Below are positions 8,149 to 16,275 of a DNA stretch of 64,000 nucleotides, piece by piece. The stretch's first letter is position 1, and each line of letters starts with the position of its first letter. Under the pieces are notes generated by a model that did no database searches, was not told where the DNA came from, and was given only the letters and a program-made list of their open reading frames with translations. The translations under genes and the position numbers were made by a program. The stretch comes from Herminiimonas sp. (lineage in GTDB: Bacteria; Pseudomonadota; Gammaproteobacteria; Burkholderiales; Burkholderiaceae_D): assembly GCA_028292265.1 (NCBI GenBank), contig JAQGMR010000001.1:1-64000 (forward strand). The letters are read 5' to 3'.

Positions 8149-9708
8149 TTACCTTCCTCGGGAGCGCTGCTCGCCTTTGCATTCCATTGACTCGAGCACT
8201 TCACCTGACGGGTTGACGGTTTCAAGCACCACGTCAAATCCCCAAAGCCGCGACACATGCTTCAAAACTTCTTCTGTCTGGCTGTTGAGGGGTCGCCTTT
8301 GATATTGCGTATGGCGCAACGTCAGCGACCTGTCGTCACGCGTGTTGACCGACCACACCTGAATGTTGGGCTCGCGGTTATGCAGGTTGTACTGGCTTGC
8401 CAGCTGCTGGCGCACGTAGCGGTAACCGTCCTCATCGTGGATTGCGGAGATGGATAGCTTGTCTTCGTTGTCGTCATCCAGCACTGCAAAAAAGTGAAAG
8501 TCGCGGATGAGCTTGGGCGAGAGGTATTGCGCGATAAAGCTCTCGTCCTTGAAATTGCGCATCGCGAAGTCGAGGCTCTTGCGCCAATCGCTGCCCGCAA
8601 TGTCTGGAAACCAGTAGCGGTCCTCCGCCGTTGGCTCTTCGCAGATGCGGCGAATGTCGCGCATCATCGCGAACCCGAGCGCATACGGGTTGATGCCGCT
8701 GTAGTACGAACTCGAAATCGGCGGCTGATACACCACATTGGTGTGGCTTTGCAGGAACTCCATCATGAATCCCTCGCCGACGATGCCATCGTCATAGAGC
8801 TGGTTCAGGATCGTGTAATGCCAGAATGTAGCCCAGCCTTCATTCATTACCTGGGTCTGGCGCTGCGGATAAAAGTACTGCGAAATCTTGCGCGTGATAC
8901 GGACAAGTTCGCGCTGCCAGGGCTCAAGCAGGGGCGCCGATTTCTCGATGAAGTACAACAGGTTTTCCTGAGGCTCGGACGGAAAACGCGGCACACCGCC
9001 TTCATCCGGCGACATTGACGCGCCGTTCAGGCTCCCTTTCCTCGGCAGGGTCCGCCACATGTCATTGATCTGGGTTTGCAGGTAGGCTTCACGCTCGTTC
9101 TGACGGTGCGTTTCCTCCTGCAGCGACAACCGGGCGGGGCGCTTGTAGCGGTCGACGCCATAGTTTTGCAAGGCATGGCAGGAATCAAGGATCAGTTCCA
9201 CCGCTTCCACCCCATGCCGCCGCTCGCATTCCGCTACATAGCCTTTAGCAAACAGCATGTAATCGATGATGGCTTCCGCATCGGTCCAGGTGCGGAACAG
9301 ATAATTGCCCTTGAAGAAAGAGTTGTGGCCATACGCCGCATGCGCGATGACCAGCGTTTGCATCATCAGGCTGTTTTCTTCCATCAGGTAGGCGATGCAC
9401 GGATTCGAATTGATGACGATCTCGTACGCCAGCCCCATCTGCCCGCGCTTGTAGCTTTTTTCGGTCGACAGAAACTGCTTACCGAAAGACCAGTGATTGT
9501 ACGAAACCGGCATGCCGACCGAAGCATAGGCATCCATCATCTGCTCGGCTGTAATAATTTCCAGCTGGTTGGGATAGGTGTCCAGGCCAAAGCTCTTCGC
9601 CACCCGCGCGATTTCCTCATGGGCTTGCTCGATCAGCTCGAACGTCCACTCGGATTGCTCGGGAAGGCGATTCGCCGGCGCGGTTTTCTTTTCGCTGGTT
9701 GTCTTCAT
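8149..9708 (-). CDS. spoVR: SpoVR family protein
   Basis: A 519-residue SpoVR/YcgB protein (family range about 480-520). Recognisable blocks are WTFELIEQAHEEIARVAKSFGLDTYPNQLEI, YNHWSFGKQF, and the HAAYGHNSFFKGNYLF and MNEGWATFWHYTI stretches whose His and Glu residues resemble a metal-binding site. In Bacillus SpoVR affects spore cortex. In non-sporulating bacteria it accompanies PrkA and DUF444 and is induced under starvation and stationary phase, but the biochemical role is unknown. The start ATG overlaps the stop codon of the DUF444 gene (ATGA), so translation is coupled. It is the last gene of the prkA operon. Confidence 0.95.
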   Translation of the reverse strand: MKTTSEKKTAPANRLPEQSEWTFELIEQAHEEIARVAKSFGLDTYPNQLEIITAEQMMDAYASVGMPVSYNHWSFGKQFLSTEKSYKRGQMGLAYEIVINSNPCIAYLMEENSLMMQTLVIAHAAYGHNSFFKGNYLFRTWTDAEAIIDYMLFAKGYVAECERRHGVEAVELILDSCHALQNYGVDRYKRPARLSLQEETHRQNEREAYLQTQINDMWRTLPRKGSLNGASMSPDEGGVPRFPSEPQENLLYFIEKSAPLLEPWQRELVRITRKISQYFYPQRQTQVMNEGWATFWHYTILNQLYDDGIVGEGFMMEFLQSHTNVVYQPPISSSYYSGINPYALGFAMMRDIRRICEEPTAEDRYWFPDIAGSDWRKSLDFAMRNFKDESFIAQYLSPKLIRDFHFFAVLDDDNEDKLSISAIHDEDGYRYVRQQLASQYNLHNREPNIQVWSVNTRDDRSLTLRHTQYQRRPLNSQTEEVLKHVSRLWGFDVVLETVNPSGEVLESMECKGEQRSRGR

Positions 9709-10970
9709 TTGGCTTGCTGCTTCTTGAACAATTCGCGGAAAACCGGATAGATGTCGGCCGGACCCTCAATCTTCTGCATGGCGAAGCTGTCGTACTGCTC
9801 CGCCACGGCGCAATATTCCTGCCACAGGTTCTGCGTGTCGCCGTCCGTGATCTCGACGTAGGCAAAATACTGCACCATCGGCATGATGGTATTAATCAGC
9901 AATTGCCGGCAGCTCACCGAATCCTTGTCCCAGTTGTCGCCATCCGAAGCCTGTGCGACATACACGTTCCAGTCGCCCGACGGATACCGCGTTTGCAGGA
10001 TATCGTTGAGCATCAGCAGGGCGGACGAAACGACCGTGCCGCCAGACTCGCGCGAATTGAAGAATTCCTGCTCATCGACTTCGGACGCGGCCGTGTGATG
10101 ACGAATAAAGACCACGTCTATCTTTTCATAGGCCCGCGACAGGAACATATAAAGCAAAATGAAGAAGCGCTTGGCCGTATCCTTCTTCTGCTGGTCCATG
10201 GAACCGGACACGTCCATCAGGCAGAACATGACAGCCCTGGCCGATGGCTTCGGCACCTTGATGCGATTGCTGTAGCGAAGGTCGAACGGGTCGATGAAGG
10301 GAATCGCGGCTATCCGCTGTTTCAGGGTGGCGATTTCGCCCTTGAGGGAACTCACCTTCGGATCATCTTCACCGACGATTAGAAGCAGTTGCGACAATTC
10401 CTGCTCCGCCTGCGCCAGCAGCTTGGCAGGCTTGCCGCCGACTGCTATGCGCCGGCCGAGCGCACCGCGCAACGAGCGCAGTACGTGGATGTTGGTCGGC
10501 GTTCCCGACACGGTATAGCCCGCGCGCTGGTTCCGGAATTCGTCGATCGACGCCAGCTTCTTCTTGACCATGTTGGGCAACTCAAGGTCTTCGAAGAAGT
10601 AATTCATGAACTCTTCACGCGACAACTCGAAAACGAAATCGTCTTCACTCATTTCATCGCTATTGCCAGCCTTGCCCTTGCCTTTGCCACCGCCCTTTGG
10701 ACGGTCTACCTTGTCGCCCTTGACGAATTCCCGGTTGCCCGGATTCACGGTTTCCCACACGCCGCCGCGCGCATGCCCAAACACCGGTTCATTCACATCT
10801 TTCGACGGGATCGACACTTTTTCGCCGCTGTCGAAGTCCGTGATTGAACGGCCCTTGATTGCCCGCTCAACCGCCTTCTTGATCTGGCCCTTGTACCGCT
10901 GCAGAAACCGCTCGCGATTGACCGCGGACTTGTTCTTGCTTTGCAAACGCCGATCGATTAGGTAAGTCAT
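9705..10970 (-). CDS. DUF444 family protein (YeaH/YhbH)
   Basis: A 421-residue protein of the UPF0229/DUF444 family. It begins MTYLIDRRLQSKNKSAVNRERFLQRY, the classical N-terminus, and contains a VWA-like region with the MIDAS-type motif DVSGSM preceded by VMFCLM. ATG 10970 has an AGGAGAG ribosome binding site; the longer frame upstream is non-coding. DUF444 proteins are always found with PrkA and often SpoVR (E. coli yeaG-yeaH, Bacillus prkA-yhbH). They are proposed to act with the kinase in the nitrogen- or carbon-starvation response. It is followed by spoVR with a 4-base overlap and preceded by prkA at 133 bp. Confidence 0.95.
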   Translation of the reverse strand: MTYLIDRRLQSKNKSAVNRERFLQRYKGQIKKAVERAIKGRSITDFDSGEKVSIPSKDVNEPVFGHARGGVWETVNPGNREFVKGDKVDRPKGGGKGKGKAGNSDEMSEDDFVFELSREEFMNYFFEDLELPNMVKKKLASIDEFRNQRAGYTVSGTPTNIHVLRSLRGALGRRIAVGGKPAKLLAQAEQELSQLLLIVGEDDPKVSSLKGEIATLKQRIAAIPFIDPFDLRYSNRIKVPKPSARAVMFCLMDVSGSMDQQKKDTAKRFFILLYMFLSRAYEKIDVVFIRHHTAASEVDEQEFFNSRESGGTVVSSALLMLNDILQTRYPSGDWNVYVAQASDGDNWDKDSVSCRQLLINTIMPMVQYFAYVEITDGDTQNLWQEYCAVAEQYDSFAMQKIEGPADIYPVFRELFKKQQAK

Positions 10971-11103
10971 TCGCTCTCCTGCTGTGTCGGGGTCCGACCC
11001 GCCGGCCTTCACGATCGGCCTCGGGATTTCTGACTACCTGGGCCAGCACGCGCATACAACACCTCGCTGTAGCGCAGCGCCAGGCGCCACGCTACGGCAC
11101 TGC

Positions 11104-13026
11104 TTAAGACGACTTGCGAACCCGCAGATACCATTCGCATAACAGGCGAACCTGTTTGGCGGTGTATCCCTTCTCCACCATGCGTGAGACAAACTCCTTG
11201 TGCTTGTTCGCATCGTCGGCGCTGGCCTTGGCATTAAACGAAATGACCGGCAGCAGCTCCTCCGTATTCGAGAACATTTTCTTCTCGATGACCGAGCGGA
11301 ATTTCTCATACCCGGTCCAGGCCGGATTTTTCCCGTGGTTCTGGGCCCGTGTTCGCAGAACGAAGTTGACGATCTCGTTGCGGAAGTCCTTTGGATTGGA
11401 AATTCCGGCCGGCTTCTCTATCTTTTCCAGCTCGTTATTCAAGGCGTCGCGATTGAAGCTTTCGCCGGTGTCCGGATCGCGGAACTCCTGGTCTTGAATC
11501 CAGAAATCCGCGAAGGAGACATAGCGGTCGAATATGTTTTGTCCATATTCGGAATAACTTTCCAGATACGCGGTCTGGATCTCCTTGCCGATAAACTCGA
11601 CGTAGCGCTGCGCCAGGTATTCCTTGATATAGGAAAAATACTTTTGCTCGGTCTCGGATGGAAACTGCTCCCGGCTAACCTGCTGCTCCAGCACGTAGAG
11701 CAGATGCACCGGGTTTGCGGCAACTTCGGTACTGTCAAAGTTGAAAACCTTGGACAATATCTTGAAGGCGAAACGGGTCGATAACCCGCTCATGCCTTCG
11801 TCCACGCCGGCATAGTCGCTGTACTCGGATTTTGACTTCGCCTTCGGATCGGTGTCCTTCAGGTTGTCGCCGTCATAGACCTGCATCTTGCTGTAGATGC
11901 TGGAATTTTCCGGGTCCTTCAGGCGTGACAGAATCGCGAACTGGGCCATCATCTTCAGCGTGCCAGGGGCGCATGGCGCATTTGTCAGCGATGAATTTCG
12001 AACCAGCTTTTCATAGATGCGGATCTCGTCTGACACGCGCAGGCAGTAGGGCACCTTCACGATGTAGATCCGGTCAAGGAACGCCTCGTTGTTCTTGTTG
12101 TTCTTGAACGTCTTCCATTCCGATTCATTTGAGTGCGCAAGCACCACGCCGTCGAATGGAATTGCGCCGAAGCCTTCGGTGCCCTTGTAATTGCCTTCCT
12201 GCGTTGCCGTCAGCAGCGGATGCAGCACCTTGATGGGTGCCTTGAACATTTCCACGAATTCCAGCAGGCCCTGATTGGCAAGACACAGTCCGCCGGAGTA
12301 GCTGTACGCGTCCGGGTCATCCTGCGAATACTCTTCGAGCTTGCGGATATCCACTTTCCCGACAAGGGAGGAAATGTCCTGGTTGTTTTCGTCGCCCGGC
12401 TCGGTCTTGGCGACCGCCAGTTGCTTGAGCACTGACGGATAGCGCTTTACGATCCGGAATTTGTTGATGTCGCCATTGAACTCATGAAGGCGCTTGACCG
12501 CCCACGGGCTCGGAATGGTGCGCAGGTAACGGCGTGGAATGCCGTAGTCTTCTTCCAGGATGGCGCCGTCTTCATCTTCATTGAACAGCCCAAGCGGCGA
12601 CTCGTTGACGGGCGAGCCCTTGATGCAATAGAAAGGCACGGTCTCCATCAGCGACTTCAGCTTCTCAGCGATAGAGGATTTGCCACCGCCCACAGGCCCG
12701 AGCAGGTAGAGAATCTGCTTGCGCTCTTCCAGTCCCTGCGCAGCGTGGCGGAAATAGGCAACAACCTGTTCGACGACTTCTTCCGTGCCATAGAACTCGC
12801 GGAAGGCCGGATATATCTTGATGACCTTGTTGGCGAAAATGCGCGAGAGGCGAGGATCGTGGCGGGTGTCGAGCAATTCCGCCTCACCGATCGCTTTCAG
12901 CATGCGCTCGGACGCGCTTGCATAGGTATTTCGATCGCGCTTGCAGAGTTCCAGATACTCCTGGAGGGAATACTCTTCTTCCCTGGTGCGCTCGTATCGC
13001 GATGCGTAGTTGTCGAAGATTTTCAT
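11104..13026 (-). CDS. prkA: PrkA family AAA+/serine protein kinase (YeaG)
   Basis: A 640-residue PrkA protein, close to the usual 630-645. The N-terminal AAA-type domain carries Walker A GPVGGGKSS (about residues 110-118) and the motifs FNGDINKFRIVKRYPSVL and LAHSNESEW. The C-terminal third (KIEKPAGISNPKDFRNEIVNFVLR) corresponds to the PrkA C-terminal domain once compared to eukaryotic kinases. Kinase activity is reported for some members and ATP-dependent protease-like activity has been claimed for others, so the exact chemistry is open. The role is in starvation and stress adaptation. ATG 13026 is preceded by AAAGGAC. It heads the operon prkA - DUF444 - spoVR. Confidence 0.95.
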   Translation of the reverse strand: MKIFDNYASRYERTREEEYSLQEYLELCKRDRNTYASASERMLKAIGEAELLDTRHDPRLSRIFANKVIKIYPAFREFYGTEEVVEQVVAYFRHAAQGLEERKQILYLLGPVGGGKSSIAEKLKSLMETVPFYCIKGSPVNESPLGLFNEDEDGAILEEDYGIPRRYLRTIPSPWAVKRLHEFNGDINKFRIVKRYPSVLKQLAVAKTEPGDENNQDISSLVGKVDIRKLEEYSQDDPDAYSYSGGLCLANQGLLEFVEMFKAPIKVLHPLLTATQEGNYKGTEGFGAIPFDGVVLAHSNESEWKTFKNNKNNEAFLDRIYIVKVPYCLRVSDEIRIYEKLVRNSSLTNAPCAPGTLKMMAQFAILSRLKDPENSSIYSKMQVYDGDNLKDTDPKAKSKSEYSDYAGVDEGMSGLSTRFAFKILSKVFNFDSTEVAANPVHLLYVLEQQVSREQFPSETEQKYFSYIKEYLAQRYVEFIGKEIQTAYLESYSEYGQNIFDRYVSFADFWIQDQEFRDPDTGESFNRDALNNELEKIEKPAGISNPKDFRNEIVNFVLRTRAQNHGKNPAWTGYEKFRSVIEKKMFSNTEELLPVISFNAKASADDANKHKEFVSRMVEKGYTAKQVRLLCEWYLRVRKSS

Positions 13027-13476
13027 TGATGGCGTCCTTTGAATAATTCAGCCGGTGGTCCTGCCGAAACTGCAAATTCATTACCCTGTCGCAATTCATC
13101 ATACGCGCCAAAAAATTGCATTTGGGTGTTTGTTGCGCGGAAAAAACAATGATATTTGGGAAGAATCAAAGAGCGTTTCCAAAGCCCGGTTTTGTCCTGT
13201 TCAAACGGGCATGTCATGCTCATATCATTGGCCATGAAAGGTGACGGAAACGGCATGCCGAATCGGTATTGCAAGTGAATCGCTGGTTGTTCGACGCGCA
13301 TGCAAGCGAGATGAAAAAATCAATTTCGCCACGCCCCGCGGTGCACAAGTTATCATTTCAACCTTTATCCGCTGCGTGCCGATCCTGTTGATTCAACGAC
13401 CCAGACCGTTGGCGGGTTTACCGGTCGGCCTCTGGATTTACATTTTGAAATACACCCGTCAAACCACAACGAAAAG
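13027..13476. other. Divergent intergenic region, prkA / SET gene; weak sigma54-like site
   Basis: A 450-bp, comparatively AT-rich region. On the minus strand, GGTAATGAATTTGCA (plus coordinates 13071-13085) has GG and GC spaced by exactly 10 bases, and its -12 half TTTGCA is good, but the -24 half is poor. It would give a leader of about 34 bases for prkA. E. coli yeaG is controlled by NtrC and sigma54, which makes the site worth noting, but the match alone is weak. No gene is supported here. Confidence 0.35.
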
Positions 13477-13980
13477 ATGAAGCAACCCAACACGCCAATA
13501 GACGGACTAACCAACGACTTCTGCATTCCCGCCCTCGCAGTACGCCATTCGAAAGTGCACGGCAACGGTGTCTTCGCGACTAAAAAAATCGCGGCTGAAA
13601 CCTGTATTGCGGAGTATCGCGGAGAGCGCATCACGCAAAGAGAGGCCGACAAGCGCAAGGCCGCCGACCCAGACAATCCGTTCCACACTTTTTTCTTTAG
13701 TCTTGAAGGCGGCCGCATGATTGATGGCGACAGCGAAGGCAACGCTTCGCGCTGGATCAATCACTGCTGTGAACCCAACTGCGAAGCACGCGAAGACAAA
13801 GGCCGCGTGTTTATTTACGCTCTGCGCGACATCAAGCGCGGCGAGGAATTGAACTACGACTACGGGTTGGTGGTGGAAGAGCGGCATACCGCCAAGGTCA
13901 AGGCAGCATATGAATGTCGTTGTGGTGCAGCGGGGTGCAGGCACACGATGCTCGCGCTGCGGGGTCGGCGCAAGGCCTGA
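13477..13980 (+). CDS. SET domain protein lysine methyltransferase
   Basis: A compact 167-residue SET protein that would transfer a methyl group from S-adenosylmethionine to protein lysine. Motifs in order: HGNGVFATKKIAAETCIAEYRGE (about 28-50), the pseudoknot-forming RWINHCCEPNCEA (92-104), GEELNYDYG (122-130), and a post-SET zinc motif CRCGAAGCR (147-155). The post-SET cysteines, with one from the NHCC motif, should bind zinc as in eukaryotic histone methyltransferases. The whole protein is little more than catalytic SET plus post-SET. Bacterial SET proteins are known from Chlamydia, Legionella and Bacillus and from many environmental proteobacteria; targets are mostly unknown. It is a single gene without operon partners. 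Confidence 0.9.
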   Translation: MKQPNTPIDGLTNDFCIPALAVRHSKVHGNGVFATKKIAAETCIAEYRGERITQREADKRKAADPDNPFHTFFFSLEGGRMIDGDSEGNASRWINHCCEPNCEAREDKGRVFIYALRDIKRGEELNYDYGLVVEERHTAKVKAAYECRCGAAGCRHTMLALRGRRKA

Positions 13981-14138
13981 GATCGCAGGGACGCAGCCGT
14001 GCACAGGCCAGCGAGGGCGCCGGCAGGAACGCGGCTGCATACCGGCCAGAGAGGGTGTCAGCAGGGACGCCGGCTTGCCCGTCGTCTTGGGCGGGGGACG
14101 GCATTCACGACATGCATAACAGGTATCAGCAAAGACAA

Positions 14139-14168
14139 TTGGAAGGGCGCGGACGGGCTACCTATACT
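14139..14168 (+). promoter_or_regulatory. Candidate sigma70 promoter of the small RNA
   Basis: TTGGAA (14139-14144), an 18-bp spacer and TATACT (14163-14168). The -10 box is strong, the -35 moderate. Transcription would begin near 14174, about 65 bases before the end of a terminator and with no open reading frame between. Confidence 0.5.
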
Positions 14169-14173
14169 CGTTC

Positions 14174-14240
14174 CTGTCTCCTCTATATCTCCTCCTTTGA
14201 TATAGATTTCAGCCCGCTCTTCTCGAGCGGGCTTTTTTTT
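14174..14240 (+). ncRNA. Candidate small RNA with anti-Shine-Dalgarno hairpin loop
   Basis: Predicted transcript of about 67 bases with two hairpins. The first is a perfect 7-bp stem CTATATC (14183-14189) / GATATAG (14199-14205) that presents the loop TCCTCCTTT. Its UCCUCC core is complementary to the GGAGGA of ribosome binding sites. The second hairpin is the terminator at 14211-14240. The gene stands alone between a plus-strand SET gene ending 194 bases upstream and convergent tag. C/U-rich loops exposed for pairing with ribosome binding sites are a known layout of trans-acting bacterial small RNAs; that this one is expressed and acts so is inference. Confidence 0.5.
14211..14240 (+). terminator. 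Rho-independent terminator
   Basis: Stem AGCCCGCTC / GAGCGGGCT (9 bp, 5-base loop) followed by a run of eight to nine T. It is 230 bases from the SET stop codon, so it more likely ends the small transcript starting near 14174 than the SET mRNA alone. Confidence 0.9.
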
Positions 14241-14305
14241 GGCTTTTCCCCGGAAAGTGGTCGGCCGGGCATGCCGGCGATGGCTGGCAACCCGGCACGG
14301 CGAGC

Positions 14306-14872
14306 TTAGTCGGCCCTGTGCAAGAAGCAGCCCTGGACATGATCGTCGACCATGCCAGTAGCCTGCATATAGGCATACACGATGGTTGACCCTACAAACT
14401 TGAAGCCGCGGGCGGCAAGGTCTTTCGAGAGCCGGTCAGATAGCGGTGTTTTGGCGGGGACGTCCGCAGCAACCGTCCGGCGGGTCCGCAGCGGAGCGTT
14501 ATCGACGAAGGCCCACAAGTAAGAATCGAGTCCGCCGCACTCCTCGCATAGACGCAGATAGGCTTGGGCGTTGGTGATGGTTGAGGCGATTTTCAGCCGG
14601 TTGCGGATAATGCCTGGATTGGCCAGCAGCGACGCCACCTTTGCGCCGTCATAAATTGCGATCTTGCTGGCATCCCATCCGTCAAACGCGCTCCGGTAGT
14701 TGTCCCGCTTGTTCAACACGGTTTCCCAGCTCAGCCCGGCCTGCGCGCCTTCCAGGTTCAACATCTCGAACAGGCGCACCTCGTCATGGCATGGCACGCC
14801 CCATTCGGTGTCGTGGTAATGCAGGTAGCGTGGATTGGCGACGTTGGCCCATCCGCAGCGTTGCAGTTCCAC
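14306..14872 (-). CDS. tag: DNA-3-methyladenine glycosylase I
   Basis: A 188-residue Tag glycosylase (E. coli Tag: 187 residues) that removes 3-methyladenine from alkylated DNA in base excision repair. The zinc site of the family is visible: Cys in the N-terminal QRCGWA, His in YLHYHDTEWGVP, and the C-terminal pair in DDHVQGCF, spaced as in Tag. The catalytic region DTEWG and the helix-hairpin-helix-like part are present. The start is assigned to GTG 14872 because QRCGWA must be near the N-terminus; GTG 14887 is the alternative. Neither has a good ribosome binding site. The gene begins at the very end of the CheY-like gene (stop at 14877), so translation is probably coupled. Confidence 0.92.
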   Translation of the reverse strand: MELQRCGWANVANPRYLHYHDTEWGVPCHDEVRLFEMLNLEGAQAGLSWETVLNKRDNYRSAFDGWDASKIAIYDGAKVASLLANPGIIRNRLKIASTITNAQAYLRLCEECGGLDSYLWAFVDNAPLRTRRTVAADVPAKTPLSDRLSKDLAARGFKFVGSTIVYAYMQATGMVDDHVQGCFLHRAD

Positions 14873-14876
14873 GGGT

Positions 14877-15254
14877 TCAGTCAGCACGATTTGTAAGGGC
14901 TGCGATTTTTGCCAGCAATTCCGCTGCGTGGACCGGTTTGCTGATGAACTCGGTAGCACCCTGGCGCAGGCCCCAGATGCGATCCGTCTCCATGTCCTTG
15001 CCGGTCACCATTAACACGGGAATATGCGACGTCGATTCATTGCGCGTAATGGCCCGTGTGGCCTGGAACCCGTTCATGCCCGGCATCACGACGTCCATGA
15101 GAACCAGGTCCGGCATCTCAGCCTGCGACTTGGTGACCGCTTCGTCTCCGGTGGAAGCCATGATGACTTCATAACCGCCCTTCAGCAGCAAATCCAGCAT
15201 GAACCGTCGGACGGTGGCGGAGTCATCCACTACAAGAATTTTTTTAATGGTCAC
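14877..15254 (-). CDS. Single-domain CheY/PilH-type response regulator
   Basis: About 125 residues consisting of one receiver domain: KKILVVDDSATVRRFM with the acidic pair, phosphoacceptor Asp in DLVLMDVVMPGMNG, conserved Thr in VLMVTGKD, and Lys in FISKPV. No output domain is present, so it should act by protein-protein contact like CheY, PilG or PilH. GTG 15254, giving VTIKKILVVDD, is preferred since it has a GGGTGG stretch about 10 bases upstream and gives the standard length; GTG 15281 is possible. No partner kinase is adjacent; the nearest, a hybrid kinase, is 20 kb away. It is co-directional with and touching tag, which is not an obvious functional link. Confidence 0.85.
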   Translation of the reverse strand: MTIKKILVVDDSATVRRFMLDLLLKGGYEVIMASTGDEAVTKSQAEMPDLVLMDVVMPGMNGFQATRAITRNESTSHIPVLMVTGKDMETDRIWGLRQGATEFISKPVHAAELLAKIAALTNRAD

Positions 15255-15408
15255 TGGAAGATTTCCACCCTGTTTTTGCACATCATGCCGTTCCAGGCGG
15301 CAAATTGCACGTCATTTCCGGCAAGTGCCGCGGGGCGGCAACGCCGCTGGCTCGTGGCGCGCTGTTACACTCCATTCGGTTCTTTAAACAGAGAGAGGCA
15401 GGCAACCG

Positions 15409-16275
15409 ATGGCCGTACAACCCGACACAACCAACATGGCGCTTTTTTGCGACTTCGAGAATATTGCGCTCGGGGTGCGCGACGCGAAATACGCTCAATT
15501 CGATATCAGGCGGATCCTCGAGCGTCTTCTTCTCAAAGGCAGCATCGTGGTCAAGAAAGCCTACTGCGACTGGGATCGCTACAAGGACTTCAAGGCAACG
15601 ATGCATGAAGCGGCTTTCGAGTTGATAGAAATCCCCCATGTTCGACAGAGCGGAAAGAACTCGGCCGACATCCGGATGGTCGTCGACGCGCTGGACCTTT
15701 GCTATACCAAGTCACACGTCGACACCTTCGTCATCATCAGCGGCGACTCGGATTTTTCACCGCTCGTCTCCAAGCTTCGCGAAAATAACAAGCGGGTTAT
15801 CGGCATTGGGGTGCGCAACTCCACGTCCGACCTCCTGAGCGCGAATTGTGACGAATTCATTTTCTACGACGACCTGGTGCGCGACCAGAAGCCGCGACGC
15901 CGGCCGGCCGAAAAGAAAGCGCCGGCGACCAAGGCTAATGCGGCCAGCGGTGCCACTGCCGGTGGTGCGGGGAGCGCGCCAAAGACAGCCTTGCCGCCCG
16001 CGCTGGACGACCGCCGCCAGGAGGGTTTCGACCTGATCCTGGAAACCATCGAAGCGCTGGTGGACGAACGTGGCGAGGACGAAAAAATGTGGGGTTCCAT
16101 GGTCAAGCAGACCATGAAACGAAGACGTCCCGGATTCACCGAATCTGCCTACGGCTATCGTTCGTTCCGCGAAATGCTCGAAGATGCGCAGCGACAGCAC
16201 TTGTTGACGCTGGTGCGTGACGAAAAGACCGGCCAGTACGCCGTCAAACTGCCCGCGAGCGACGACCCCGCATGA
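15409..16275 (+). CDS. NYN-domain putative RNase with C-terminal LOTUS/OST-HTH domain
   Basis: A 288-residue protein of the LabA/DUF88 group. The N-terminal NYN (PIN-like) nuclease domain has its acidic residues in place: D15 (FCDFENI), D87 (NSADIRM), D93, and D113/D115 (ISGDSDFSPL). A Lys/Arg- then Ala/Gly-rich linker (about 160-200) leads to a LOTUS/OST-HTH RNA-binding domain (about 203-283). This architecture, shared with eukaryotic MARF1/Limkain-b1-type proteins, suggests an RNA-guided or RNA-binding endoribonuclease in the cytoplasm; bacterial targets are largely unknown. The stop codon overlaps the start of the next flavoprotein gene (ATGA), so the two are translationally coupled. Confidence 0.88.
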   Translation: MAVQPDTTNMALFCDFENIALGVRDAKYAQFDIRRILERLLLKGSIVVKKAYCDWDRYKDFKATMHEAAFELIEIPHVRQSGKNSADIRMVVDALDLCYTKSHVDTFVIISGDSDFSPLVSKLRENNKRVIGIGVRNSTSDLLSANCDEFIFYDDLVRDQKPRRRPAEKKAPATKANAASGATAGGAGSAPKTALPPALDDRRQEGFDLILETIEALVDERGEDEKMWGSMVKQTMKRRRPGFTESAYGYRSFREMLEDAQRQHLLTLVRDEKTGQYAVKLPASDDPA

